Shown: one piece after another, positions 35,726 through 43,389 of the stretch | Numbering within the stretch: the first letter of the stretch is position 1 | Layout of the letters: every line of letters starts with the position of its first letter | Origin: Anaerolineae bacterium | GTDB lineage: Bacteria > Chloroflexota > Anaerolineae > Aggregatilineales > Aggregatilineaceae | Length of the DNA: 64,000 nucleotides | Direction: 5' to 3' | Assembly (NCBI GenBank): GCA_023382715.1 | Contig: JAHDWP010000001.1 | Coordinates: 381,779 to 445,778 of the forward strand | Program-made: the position numbers and the translations under genes | The notes under the pieces: generated by a model | What the model saw: the letters and a program-made list of their open reading frames with translations, nothing else | Told to the model about the DNA's origin: nothing | Databases searched by the model: none

Positions 35726-35755
35726 ATTCTACCCGAAGAGCCAGGCGAAAGACAA
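35726..35755 (-). promoter_or_regulatory. Promoter for the LPG-synthase-like / FAD oxidoreductase operon
   Basis: On the minus strand TTGTCT and TAGAAT are separated by 18 bases, about 50 bases before the GTG start. Confidence 0.5.
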
Positions 35756-35764
35756 CCGGGCCTT

Positions 35765-35789
35765 GCTGCCTGGCTGCCTGGCTGCCTAG
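35765..35789. repeat. Three tandem copies of an 8-base unit
   Basis: GCTGCCTG is repeated twice exactly and a third time as GCTGCCTA. It is intergenic and may be slippage. Confidence 0.5.
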
Positions 35790-35830
35790 CGATCTTACAC
35801 CAACAGCCGCCAGATTCCCCAATGAAGCAG

Positions 35831-35865
35831 CCAAACAAAAGAGCGGCCAGCGTCCAGCCGCTCTT
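35831..35865 (-). terminator. Intrinsic terminator after the SWIM-protein gene
   Basis: On the minus strand AAGAGCGGC pairs perfectly with GCCGCTCTT (loop of 9) and is followed by TTGTTTGG. It begins 30 bases after the gene's stop codon. Confidence 0.85.
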
Positions 35866-35894
35866 CCCGGAAGGTATCAGGCTATCGCGTAACT

Positions 35895-36143
35895 CTAAGA
35901 ATCCACGTTCACGGACTCTGGAAGCATCCCAGCAAGGATTCGCTCTAAAGCCATCGTATGGCTGCATACGCCGCGCGACCGGAAGAAGCTGCAATCGCAC
36001 TGCCATCGGCGCTCCGCATACTGCACTGTATGCGGGCTGTTGTCGCCATCGAACATCACCTCGAACGAGACGAAATGGATGCGGTCGCGCTGCTCTGCAT
36101 AACGCTTGGCTTTTTCGATCTTGCTGATCATCCCGTAGTCCAT
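35895..36143 (-). CDS. Small SWIM zinc-finger protein
   Basis: 82 residues. The C-terminal half has C49-x-C51-x8-C60-x-H62 within WQCDCSFFRSRGVCSH, the SWIM zinc-finger pattern, followed by an amphipathic helix TMALERILAGML. SWIM domains bind DNA or proteins and usually form part of larger ATPases or transposases, so a free-standing copy is unusual but recurrent in bacteria. AAGGAGGG lies 5-6 bases before ATG 36143, a near-ideal site. It has its own terminator downstream, and the only promoter I can see upstream is separated from it by another terminator (see leader). Function unknown. Confidence 0.8.
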   Translation of the reverse strand: MDYGMISKIEKAKRYAEQRDRIHFVSFEVMFDGDNSPHTVQYAERRWQCDCSFFRSRGVCSHTMALERILAGMLPESVNVDS

Positions 36144-36177
36144 GTCGTACCCTCCTTCACTCTGTCAGCGAGCCTCC

Positions 36178-36217
36178 CGAAAAGCAAAAAGCACACTGGT
36201 CCCATCCAGCGTGCTTT
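36178..36217 (-). terminator. Intrinsic terminator/attenuator 34 nt before the SWIM gene
   Basis: On the minus strand AAAGCACGCTGG (36217-36206) pairs with CCAGTGTGCTTT (36199-36188) with one mismatch, loop of six, followed by TTGCTTTTC. It lies between the strong promoter at 36327-36355 and the start codon at 36143. Confidence 0.8.
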
Positions 36218-36320
36218 GTCACCCAGGCGCTATGTCGTCAAGACGGGGACGCACAATCATCTCCCAGCGCCACCCGGCTGGCCCAACACAGCCTTGTGTC
36301 CCACCATCACCTTGCTCATT
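36183..36320 (-). ncRNA. Candidate leader RNA / attenuator (or free sRNA) upstream of the SWIM gene
   Basis: Starting about 7 bases after the -10 element, the predicted transcript is about 100 nt long before the terminator stem. It contains possible hairpins: GGCTG with CAGCC, and GGCGCT with AGCGCC enclosing about 34 nt. No conserved coding sequence is evident; two overlapping mini-frames of 20 and 13 codons exist but lack proper Shine-Dalgarno sites. I do not recognise it as SRP, 6S, tmRNA, RNase P or a known riboswitch. Confidence 0.5.
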
Positions 36321-36326
36321 AAAGCC

Positions 36327-36355
36327 AGTATAAGAGACTTCAGCGGTTGAGTCAA
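36327..36355 (-). promoter_or_regulatory. Near-consensus sigma-70-type promoter
   Basis: On the minus strand TTGACT (36355-36350) and TATACT (36332-36327) are separated by exactly 17 bases, each five of six to consensus. It is one of the two strongest promoters in the window, the other driving tRNA-Leu. It lies just after the stop of the beta-propeller gene and points at the leader and SWIM gene. Confidence 0.75.
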
Positions 36356-36377
36356 TTGTGCCCGCTGGCCAGAAGGG

Positions 36378-37292
36378 TCAGAACAGGGGCTGCTCCAGGG
36401 GAAGCGGCGGCAGTGACGAAAGATGCGCGCAGCACAGCGATCTCCCCTGCACAAAGGCCAGCGTGCCGTCATCTGCCACCACCAAGCGATCGATGTTCTC
36501 GCCAGAAACGTCCTCGGTCTCGAACAACTGCACCAGGCGCGACGCCGCCCGCAGGTCATCTCCCGCGCCCTGGCGCACCGCCGTCAGATGCGCATCGTGC
36601 ACGCGAACAACCCCGCGCGCTCCCCCGTAGCGGACGACCCATTCGCCCGCCGGAGCCACCGCCGCCAAGCACAACTCCGCCGGGCAGATCGCCTGTTCCA
36701 GCACTCTGCCCGCTGTGTCGAAGATGCGTGTGCGACCCTCATCGCTCACAATGAGCATCCCCGATCCGTCCGGCAGAGAGATGGTCGGGCAGCAGCCGTG
36801 CAGGGCCAGGTCGAGCGGGTACACCCCGACAGGGACGTGCTGCTGGAAGACGTGCAGCGCGCCATCGCCGGTCAGCACGCCAACTGTCCCCAGTTCGCGA
36901 TCCAGGCCCATCGCCAGCACGCCGGCAGCATGATCGCGCAGCAAATCCACATGCTCGCCATCAATCAGCAGCGCCACCGTATGCTCGCCGCGCTGTATGG
37001 CGTGCAGCCGGCCATCATGGCTGCTCAGCACCGTCGCGGTGCCCACCTGCGCGCGAGGGAGAGGGGCCTGATTGGGCGCGCGCAGCGCATCGAAGGGCGC
37101 GGGGCGTCGGCCATCGAGCAGGTCATGGGGATCGAATCGGGGCAGCGTTTCGCGGCCATAGAGCGCGCCTGAATCTATGGCGTAGTACAGGAGCGTCTCT
37201 TCCGCCGTGTGCAGGGCAATCAGGGGCGGATCGCCGCCGACCAGGGCGAGGTCGCGCACCCGCTGCGTGTCAAGCTCCAGCAGCCAGCCCAC
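36378..37292 (-). CDS. Beta-propeller-like (WD40/quinoprotein-type) protein of unknown function
   Basis: 304 residues without signal peptide or membrane helix. Repeated units of about 40 residues end in short aromatic or hydrophobic strands (HDGRLHAIQRGEHTVALLIDG, GDGALHVFQQHVPVGVYPLD, DEGRTRIFDTAGRVLEQAI, YGGARGVVRVHDAHL, DDGTLAFVQGRSL), which is how WD40 or PQQ-like propellers read. No catalytic motif is visible. It starts 12 bases after the LiaF-like gene and is the last gene of a pspC-liaF-propeller set, so a role in envelope-stress monitoring is possible but unproven. Confidence 0.65.
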   Translation of the reverse strand: MGWLLELDTQRVRDLALVGGDPPLIALHTAEETLLYYAIDSGALYGRETLPRFDPHDLLDGRRPAPFDALRAPNQAPLPRAQVGTATVLSSHDGRLHAIQRGEHTVALLIDGEHVDLLRDHAAGVLAMGLDRELGTVGVLTGDGALHVFQQHVPVGVYPLDLALHGCCPTISLPDGSGMLIVSDEGRTRIFDTAGRVLEQAICPAELCLAAVAPAGEWVVRYGGARGVVRVHDAHLTAVRQGAGDDLRAASRLVQLFETEDVSGENIDRLVVADDGTLAFVQGRSLCCAHLSSLPPLPLEQPLF

Positions 37293-37304
37293 ACATCCCT
37301 CCCC

Positions 37305-38246
37305 TCACGGAGCGTCCGTAATCGTGAGCTGCGCGCCGTCTTTCAGCCACACATCCAGCACATACTGAAAGGCGGGCACGTTTCTGCGCCGCAACTCGCC
37401 GTCGCGCAGCAGGTCATAGCGGAAGCTGTCATAGACATACGCTGGCTCGCCGCTGTCCGCGTCGAGTTTGACATCCAGGGCCATCTCCGCCGGAACGACC
37501 AGCTCAATATCGCCATCTCGCGTCGCCACCCGGCCCTGCATCACATCGAGCGTGGGCAGGCGCACCGTCACATCGCCTGCGCCGAAGTCAACAGCGAGCT
37601 GCGCCACGCGCAACCCGGTCAGGTCCGCCGTCACGTCGCCGCTGTCCCCCGCCATCTGCAAGACGTCCATCACCGCGCCCGCCGGAAACAGCAGATCCAA
37701 CGTGCTGCGCCCATAGTCCTCCAGCCTGGGAATAGCGTTGCGCGCTTCTTCGCGGACCGTCAGGACGCCGGTGTCGCCCTCCACCGACCAGGCCAGCGTC
37801 ACGCGGCTCTCGCGGCTGCCCGCGTAGTCGGCGCGCACCTCGTCCGAGCCGTCCTCCGCCACGCCGACCGTCACTGTCGTGCGCGTCACCTGCGCGTCCA
37901 CACGAATACGCGCCACATCCGCGCCGAGCGCCTGCGTGAGCGTCTGGACATTCTCCGTGCGCGCCACATCCGCCTGCTCGCGATAGGCCAGCACCGCCAC
38001 CACCGCTACCAGCGCGCCAGTCAGCGCCAGCCCGATCCAGCCCATCTCAACACCCAACCGCCCCAGGTGCAGCCGTCGCCGCCCCAGCAGCACGTCAAAG
38101 CCGAAGAGAACGAGCAGCGCGGGCCAGGCGCGTTGCAGCAGATCGCTGACGGCGCTGGGAATCGCCCCGGCAACAGCCAGCAGCCAGGCCACACCGATGG
38201 CGACAATCAGCAAGGGCCACATGACACGGCGGCGCGCGGTCGTCAT
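37305..38246 (-). CDS. LiaF/toastrack-type membrane protein
   Basis: 313 residues. Residues 1-90 hold three to four membrane helices like LiaI/LiaF N-terminal modules (WPLLIVAIGVAWLLAVAGAI, WPALLVLFGFDVLLGRRR, GWIGLALTGALVAVVAVLAY). From about 105 the protein is a right-handed beta-helix-like 'toastrack' domain (DUF4097/DUF2154 type), with GDSGDVTADLTGLRVAQLAV and FGAGDVTVRLPTLDVMQG. Such proteins sense or modulate envelope stress. ATG 38246 has GGAGGG 4 bases upstream and overlaps the pspC stop as ATGA; more than 100 in-frame upstream codons overlap pspC and are rejected. Confidence 0.82.
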   Translation of the reverse strand: MTTARRRVMWPLLIVAIGVAWLLAVAGAIPSAVSDLLQRAWPALLVLFGFDVLLGRRRLHLGRLGVEMGWIGLALTGALVAVVAVLAYREQADVARTENVQTLTQALGADVARIRVDAQVTRTTVTVGVAEDGSDEVRADYAGSRESRVTLAWSVEGDTGVLTVREEARNAIPRLEDYGRSTLDLLFPAGAVMDVLQMAGDSGDVTADLTGLRVAQLAVDFGAGDVTVRLPTLDVMQGRVATRDGDIELVVPAEMALDVKLDADSGEPAYVYDSFRYDLLRDGELRRRNVPAFQYVLDVWLKDGAQLTITDAP

Positions 38247-38647
38247 GCTGCCCTCCAAAGCTGTTTGGCCAGGAACACCAGTCCAAAGAGAATCACTGCC
38301 AGCGGCAGAAACGTGTCGCCATTCTTGGCGGAAAGCATCCCCAGGTTGCGCGCCAGCACGACCAGCCCCATGCCGATGACCACCGCGCCAATGAGCACCA
38401 CGATCTCCGGGCGGCTCACCCGCGCCGCGTCCTGCGGCCCGGCTGGCATGTCGGCCAGCGATTGCGGCGGCAGGATGAGCCACAGCGCCACATAGAGCAG
38501 CAGGCCAGTGCCCGCCGTGAACACGCCGAGAATCACAAAGAGCGCCCGCACCCACCAGGGGCCGACGCCTACATAGGCTCCCAAGCCGCCACACACCCCC
38601 CCCAGCGTCCGATCGGTCAGGCTGCGGGCCAGCCGTTGGGTTCTCAT
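38243..38647 (-). CDS. PspC-domain envelope-stress protein
   Basis: 134 residues. Residues 3-60 are the PspC domain: LARSLTDRTLGGVCGGLGAY, then WWVRALFVILGVFTAGTGLLLYVALWLILP. Two further helices follow (IVVLIGAVVIGMGLVVLAR, FLPLAVILFGLVFLAKQLW). PspC proteins are membrane components of phage-shock or Lia-like responses. ATG 38647 begins at the domain; a longer frame upstream crosses the promoter. It heads a three-gene operon with the LiaF-like and propeller genes. Confidence 0.88.
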   Translation of the reverse strand: MRTQRLARSLTDRTLGGVCGGLGAYVGVGPWWVRALFVILGVFTAGTGLLLYVALWLILPPQSLADMPAGPQDAARVSRPEIVVLIGAVVIGMGLVVLARNLGMLSAKNGDTFLPLAVILFGLVFLAKQLWRAA

Positions 38648-38689
38648 CGCTCTCGCCCTCACCGCGTCGTATCTGTCTCGCACACTGAC

Positions 38690-38717
38690 ACTATACCCCG
38701 TCCGCTGCGTTGCGCAA
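38690..38717 (-). promoter_or_regulatory. Promoter for the pspC operon
   Basis: On the minus strand TTGCGC is followed after 16 bases by TATAGT, about 42 bases before the pspC ATG. The -35 matches consensus only at TTG. Confidence 0.45.
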
Positions 38718-38822
38718 ATGAAACTATACGAAGATACGCCGGGGGCGATTTCTGCGCTAGAATAGCGCCCGGTGCCAAGTAACTCTCGCGGGTGGCCCGC
38801 CCGTTCGCTCAGGAAACCGCTC

Positions 38823-39686
38823 ATGCCCCACGTCATCTACTGTCCGGTCGGTCAGGTAGACTTCGACCAGTTCACCGACGCCTTCAACCGCGCCTACAGC
38901 GACTACTTCATCCCCATCGTCATGACGCCTGGCTCGTTCCGCGCCCTGATGCGTCAAGACGATCTGGACCTGGACGCTTCGGTCGCGGCCCTGGTTGATC
39001 ACGACATTGTTGGCACGGGAATGCTCGGCCTGCGCCAGGACGAAGCCTGGATCGGCGGCATGGGTGTCGTCCCCGAATGGCGGCGGCGCGGCATCGGCCT
39101 GCGCATGATGGAGCACCTGCTGGAACAGGCCCGGCTTCAGCGCGCGCGCGAAGTGCGGCTGGAGGTCATCGAAGCCAACCAGGCGGCCCATCGCCTGTAC
39201 GAGCGCCTCGGCTTCGTCTCCACCCGGCAGCTGCTCGTGCTGGAACGCGCGCCAGCAATCCCCCTGCCCGCGCCGGCAGGCTACACCATCCGCACCTGGC
39301 CCGCCGCCGACCTGCTGCGCTATTTTCACGTCTTCCACGACTCGGCCAACTGCTGGCAACGCGATCTCCGCTCCCTGCAACACCGTTCGGACACGGTGCG
39401 CGGCTGGGCAGCCTTGCGCGACGAGGCAGTTGTCGGCTACGCGCTCGGCTGGAGCTATCGCCACGAGATTCGCCTGGCGGACCTGGCCACCCGCCCCGGC
39501 GAAGATCGCGCGGCAGTCGCCGCGGCCATCCTGGCCCACCTGCACCGTATGCAGCCGGAAGCGTTCGGGCACAGCTATAACGTCGCCGGAGATGACCCGG
39601 CTCTCGTGGGTTATCTGAGCAGCGGCTATGAGGTATCCCTGCGCCAATACGAGATGCGCCTGTCTCTGGACGCTGACACACCCTAG
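38823..39686 (+). CDS. GNAT-family N-acetyltransferase, two-lobed
   Basis: 287 residues. The N-terminal lobe has the acetyl-CoA-binding motif A in GGMGVVPEWRRRGIGLRMMEHL and motif B in EANQAAHRLYERLGF. The C-terminal half (about 155-287) looks like a second, degenerate GNAT fold (AVVGYALGWSYRHEIRLADL, GYLSSGYEVSLRQYEM) without a clear Q/RxxGxG/A, so one active site is expected. ATG 38823 has AGGAAA 6-8 bases upstream; 17 in-frame upstream codons are rejected. Substrate unknown. Transcribed away from pspC. Confidence 0.88.
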   Translation: MPHVIYCPVGQVDFDQFTDAFNRAYSDYFIPIVMTPGSFRALMRQDDLDLDASVAALVDHDIVGTGMLGLRQDEAWIGGMGVVPEWRRRGIGLRMMEHLLEQARLQRAREVRLEVIEANQAAHRLYERLGFVSTRQLLVLERAPAIPLPAPAGYTIRTWPAADLLRYFHVFHDSANCWQRDLRSLQHRSDTVRGWAALRDEAVVGYALGWSYRHEIRLADLATRPGEDRAAVAAAILAHLHRMQPEAFGHSYNVAGDDPALVGYLSSGYEVSLRQYEMRLSLDADTP

Positions 39687-39820
39687 CCGTGCTGCCCTGT
39701 ACCTGCCCGCCATGCTCTGCCAGGCAGCCAATCATCGCCCAAGCGTTGGGTTCGCCTTCTGCGCTTGCGCTACAATTGCGCACGCTTTTGTCCCACACCA
39801 TCCTCACGTGAGCGAGAACT

Positions 39821-41530
39821 ATGCGAATTGCTGCGAGACCTACTCAGTTGTTCGTGCGAATCATCATCACCCTGACGCTTCTGGGGCTGGGGCCATCGCA
39901 GTTGGCCTTTGCCGCCTCACCGACGCAGCAGGACAGTCCACACACCCTGCGCCTGGCCATGCCCCAGCCCGAAACGCTTGACCCGCTGCTTCAGTCGCGC
40001 TTCGACCCGTACTCCCGCGACGTGGCGGAGAACATCTTCATCGGCCTCACCCGCTTCGATCCCTATAGTGGCCAGGTCGAGCCAATGCTGGCGAGAAGCT
40101 GGGATGTGAGCACCGATGGACTGACCTGGACTTTCGACCTGCGCGAAGATATTCAGTGGGTACGCTACGACGTGCAGAGCGCGACCGTCCAGGCCGTCCG
40201 ACCGGTCACAGCGGGCGATGTCGTCTACGCGGTGCAGCGCGGCTGCGACCCGACACGCCCAGGGCCGGTGACGACCAATCTGATGGTCGTGCGGGGATGT
40301 CTGACGGTCGCCAACGCTTTTCCAGAAGTCGTGAATGACCTGTTCATCGCCCGCGAGATCGGCGTGCGCGCGACTGGCCCCCATACGCTGGAAATCGAGC
40401 TTCTTTTCCCCACCAGCTATCTACCCAGCCTGCTCAGCACGCCGGAGTTCTTCCCCGTCCCGCGCGAAGCGGCCGCGAACAGCGCCGGGTGGACGAAGAC
40501 CCCCGATCTGCTGACCAGCGGCCCCTACGCCCTGCAAGGCTGGACTGTCGCCGGCATGACGCTCGTCCGCAACCCGCACTGGCCCGATCCGGTAGAGGGC
40601 AACATCGCGGAGATCGCGGTCACTTTCACCAGCGAGACCCTGCCCGCGCCAACTCTGGCCGGGAGCGGTCGCGCGGACTTCGCCCGCCTGCCCGCCGATC
40701 AGATCGCGGACGCGCAGAGCCGCCTGCCTGACCTCCTGCACACCAGCCAGGGGTCTACCCTTATCCTGATGGGTTTCTCCTACGAGCGCGCCCTGGTGGA
40801 TCAGGCAGAAGTGCGCCGCGCTTTGTCCGCCGCGCTGAATCGCCGTGCGCTCGCCCAGCAGGCGTCAGATGGGCGATTCCTGCCCGCTGACCAGTTCACG
40901 CCGGCGGGCATCGTCGCCGCTCCAACCGGCCCCGCCCTGCCGGATGCGGATCAGGTATTGGCCCAGAGCAGCTTCAGCGCAGCGGGCTACCCCAGTTGCG
41001 CGGGAATCCCGGAACCGCTGCGGCTGCGCGTGCCGGATGACGACCCTGTGTGGCTGGCAATCGGCCAGGCGCTCGCCGGGCAGTGGAGCGCCGCCCTGGG
41101 CTGCAACCCGGTGCTGTTCTCGGTCGAAGAGCTGTCGCGCACGCTGCTGATCGAGCTGGCGCACTCCACCTATGACACAGAGCTGGTCACCCGCCCACAC
41201 GCCTGGCTGATCACCTGGAGCGCCGATTACCCCGACGCGCACGCCTGGCTCAACGACGCGCTGCACTGTCGCTACGGCTACTTCCGCACCGGGCGCGAAT
41301 GCGACCAGGCCGACGCCGCCCTGGACGGTGCCGCGAGCACGTTCGATCTTGCCGCGCGCGCTCAGGCCTACGAGCAGGCCGAGCGGCTGTTCTTCGGCGC
41401 AGAAGGGACCTATCCCGTCATCCCCTTGCTGTTCTCGGCGAATGCCTGGCTGCAAAGCCCGGAGCTTTCCGGGGTCAACCAGGTGGGCGCGGCCCGCTTC
41501 GACAGGTGGTCGCTCAGCGCCAGCAACTAG
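39821..41530 (+). CDS. Family 5 (oligopeptide/dipeptide-type) ABC solute-binding protein
   Basis: 569 residues. An N-terminal signal peptide (helix about 11-24, cleavage near LAFA, residue 31) is followed by an SBP_bac_5 domain: ETLDPLLQSRFDPYSRDVAENIFIGL, MLARSWDVSTDGLTWTFDLRED, and VRRALSAALNRRALAQ. It lacks an obvious lipobox, so anchoring is unclear, which is unusual for a monoderm. No permease or ATPase genes are adjacent, so it may use components encoded elsewhere. Ligand unknown; peptides are typical. A weak -10 (TACAAT at 39771-39776) precedes it. Confidence 0.88.
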   Translation: MRIAARPTQLFVRIIITLTLLGLGPSQLAFAASPTQQDSPHTLRLAMPQPETLDPLLQSRFDPYSRDVAENIFIGLTRFDPYSGQVEPMLARSWDVSTDGLTWTFDLREDIQWVRYDVQSATVQAVRPVTAGDVVYAVQRGCDPTRPGPVTTNLMVVRGCLTVANAFPEVVNDLFIAREIGVRATGPHTLEIELLFPTSYLPSLLSTPEFFPVPREAAANSAGWTKTPDLLTSGPYALQGWTVAGMTLVRNPHWPDPVEGNIAEIAVTFTSETLPAPTLAGSGRADFARLPADQIADAQSRLPDLLHTSQGSTLILMGFSYERALVDQAEVRRALSAALNRRALAQQASDGRFLPADQFTPAGIVAAPTGPALPDADQVLAQSSFSAAGYPSCAGIPEPLRLRVPDDDPVWLAIGQALAGQWSAALGCNPVLFSVEELSRTLLIELAHSTYDTELVTRPHAWLITWSADYPDAHAWLNDALHCRYGYFRTGRECDQADAALDGAASTFDLAARAQAYEQAERLFFGAEGTYPVIPLLFSANAWLQSPELSGVNQVGAARFDRWSLSASN

Positions 41531-41577
41531 GGTGAGTTAGCGGGAGTCCGTATCTCCCCCGGTGTGCCGCGAATCAA

Positions 41578-41605
41578 CAGGGGCGGGTTGCGCAACCCGC
41601 CCCTG
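41578..41605. terminator. Perfect 28-base palindrome between convergent genes
   Basis: CAGGGGCGGGTTGC is immediately followed by its exact reverse complement. It lies between the ends of a rightward and a leftward gene, so it could end transcription from both sides, but neither flank has a T-run. It also resembles a dispersed palindrome family. Confidence 0.55.
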
Positions 41606-41631
41606 CACATCTTCCCCGCCACACCTTCGCG

Positions 41632-42519
41632 TCAGTCGGCACGCTGCTGGAAGTTCACCCAGTACGAAGCGATCGCCTGCTGGCCATCCTGCGCGGTACA
41701 GGGAACCGCCTCAACTGTGGGGAAAGGGGCGCTGAGGCCGGGCAGGCTGATGGTATAAGTCCGTCCCGTCTGCATGGCGAAGTCAGCGTAGCCCGCTTCG
41801 CGCTCGGCCTTGAGACCGGTGAAGAACGAATCCCGCTCGCTGCCGCTCCAGGTCACCGTCACCGGCAGGCCAGGCACTCCCTCGCCGCGCCGATCGTAGA
41901 CGCGCACCTCAATGACGCCGCTCCGATCGGGGTCGCAGAACGACTGCAACCGCCCCAGGGCATACCCTCCCGCAGCGGGCGTGCTTGTTGGGCGCACATC
42001 CTCCGCCGTGAGGGGCGTGGGCGCCGGCAGCGTGGGCGTCTTGGACGGCGGCGGCGCCAGCGTGGGCGTTGGCGACTGCACCGGCTCTGGGGTGGAAAAC
42101 ACCACTGGCGCCGGCGTGGGGTACAGGCCATCGGCGCACCCGCTGGCCCCCTGTGGCGCATACAACTGCTCCAGCGCGCGGATCACGCGGATGTCGCTGT
42201 TGCTGACCGTCTTGCCCGTCTTGATCCGGTCGCAGGCGATCCCGGCCACCATCTCCCACACATCGCGGTTGGGGCCTGCGGCGCGCAGCCGGTCCACGGC
42301 CAGCAGCAAGTCCTGATTGGCGGCGTAGCTGAGCGCGACCGCCACCACATAATCTTCGCGCGCCGCGTCGCCCAGTTGCCAGGGCACAGTGTTGCGCTCG
42401 ATCACCGGATCGATCTCCCAGGTGTAGAACAGGCCCGCCGCCAACCCCAGGGCGATGCCGACGATCAGGGCTGCCCACGAGATGCTCTTGCCGATGCGAA
42501 CGTGTTTGCTCGTAGTCAT
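41632..42519 (-). CDS. Membrane-anchored protein of unknown function (paralogue of next gene)
   Basis: 295 residues. One N-terminal helix (about 13-33), then an extracytoplasmic helical domain (EDYVVAVALSYAANQDLLLA, IRVIRALEQLYAP), then a linker of about 60 residues rich in P and T (about 135-190), then a beta-rich domain with VEIRVYDRRGEGVPGLPVTV-like Ig character (about 195-290). The helical domain aligns by eye with most of the protein encoded directly upstream. Function unknown; the P/T linker suggests a surface-exposed or glycosylated protein. Confidence 0.7.
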   Translation of the reverse strand: MTTSKHVRIGKSISWAALIVGIALGLAAGLFYTWEIDPVIERNTVPWQLGDAAREDYVVAVALSYAANQDLLLAVDRLRAAGPNRDVWEMVAGIACDRIKTGKTVSNSDIRVIRALEQLYAPQGASGCADGLYPTPAPVVFSTPEPVQSPTPTLAPPPSKTPTLPAPTPLTAEDVRPTSTPAAGGYALGRLQSFCDPDRSGVIEVRVYDRRGEGVPGLPVTVTWSGSERDSFFTGLKAEREAGYADFAMQTGRTYTISLPGLSAPFPTVEAVPCTAQDGQQAIASYWVNFQQRAD

Positions 42520-42528
42520 GCGCAGTCC

Positions 42529-42933
42529 TCACGGGGCAGACGGCGCGGAAGAAGTGGCCGTCGGCGTGGGCCGGTACAACTGCATGACCGGCGGCAAGTT
42601 GTCCGGCCCGATGATCGCCTCAACCAGGGCCACCATGATCGGGATGGCCCGGATGTTGCTCTGGCTGATGTAGCGCTCGGTCAGGTCAATCACGTAAGCG
42701 ATCGTGTTCTCTTTGCCCAGCGGGCGCAGCCGCTCCAGCGCGGCGTTGACCTCAGGATCGACCCTGTAGCCCTCGGCAACCATGACCGTATACTCTTCCT
42801 GGTAGTGCGGAGCCAGCGCCGACAGGGCGCTGTTCTTATACTCCACAGGGAAGGGCCCCCATCCCAGGAAAACTCCTGTGCCGAGGCCGAGGAGAAGACC
42901 CACCAGCAGCGATCCAAACGTCCGTTTGCTCAT
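42529..42933 (-). CDS. Small membrane-anchored protein of unknown function
   Basis: 134 residues: an N-terminal helix (about 6-26), then EEYTVMVAEGYRVDPEVNAALERL and SNIRAIPIMVALVEAIIGP, ending in a short P/T-rich tail. The order anchor, helical domain, P/T tail repeats that of the next gene, so the pair look like a tandem duplication with one copy gaining a C-terminal domain. ATG 42933 is chosen over the TTG just before it. It lies about 10 bases upstream of its paralogue in one operon. Confidence 0.68.
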   Translation of the reverse strand: MSKRTFGSLLVGLLLGLGTGVFLGWGPFPVEYKNSALSALAPHYQEEYTVMVAEGYRVDPEVNAALERLRPLGKENTIAYVIDLTERYISQSNIRAIPIMVALVEAIIGPDNLPPVMQLYRPTPTATSSAPSAP

Positions 42934-42974
42934 CAAAGCAACCGCCTGCGCGCTAGCCTGCCATCCTGTCCCCT

Positions 42975-43004
42975 GTTATAATCCGCGTTCGCCAGTTTGC
43001 ACAA
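42975..43004 (-). promoter_or_regulatory. Promoter for the membrane-anchored paralogue pair
   Basis: On the minus strand TTGTGC and TATAAC are separated by 18 bases, about 40 bases before the ATG at 42933. Confidence 0.5.
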
Positions 43005-43062
43005 GGGGGGTGATGGCGAAACAACGCGAGCCGGGACATCTGCTGTGCCCGGCCCGCGATCC

Positions 43063-43149
<87 letters not shown>

Positions 43150-43160
43150 CAATCGGTGCA

Positions 43161-43189
43161 AGTATATGCGGTTTGCGGCCTCCCGTCAA
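43161..43189 (-). promoter_or_regulatory. Near-consensus promoter of tRNA-Leu
   Basis: On the minus strand TTGACG and TATACT are separated by exactly 17 bases, ending 11 bases before the tRNA 5' end. Confidence 0.8.
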
Positions 43190-43236
43190 TCCCGGCGCGG
43201 CCCCAGTGCGCTTCATGGTGGGGCGGAGCACCTGAG

Positions 43237-43317
43237 CCGCCAAGGTGCAGAAGATGCAGAGAGAAACCTCATGAATCTCCCTGGCCCTTCTCTGCGCTCT
43301 CTGTGTCTCTGCGATGG
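43237..43317. repeat. Degenerate inverted repeat, CGCAGAGA family, copy 2
   Basis: The left arm (43237-43268) contains AGGTGCAGAAGATGCAGAG, and the right arm (43288-43317) reverse-complements to CCATCGCAGAGACACAGAG. It is the same element as at 5326-5413 and sits between tRNA-Leu and the sigma-factor gene, about 75 bases before that start codon. Confidence 0.65.
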
Positions 43318-43389
43318 GGTCTGGCCCCTGAGTTGGTATCTATCCGTAGCCGCCAGGCCGGGCGAACGGCAGCCCGCCAGGGATGCATC

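Noticed and set aside
36257..36319. A 20-codon peptide inside the leader, overlapping a 13-codon one
   Set aside because: No Shine-Dalgarno precedes either start and there is no run of regulatory codons, so a leader peptide is not supported.
36183..36320. Leader RNA as SRP RNA, 6S RNA or a known riboswitch
   Set aside because: The SRP GGAAG tetraloop region, the 6S open-complex mimic and hallmark riboswitch core motifs that I know are not visible, so it is left as an unassigned leader.
42977..42982. Perfect TATAAT on the + strand
   Set aside because: No -35 is present at a suitable distance and the next supported rightward gene starts 400 bases later, beyond the tRNA and an inverted repeat. 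The same bases fit a leftward promoter (TTGTGC-18-TATAAC).
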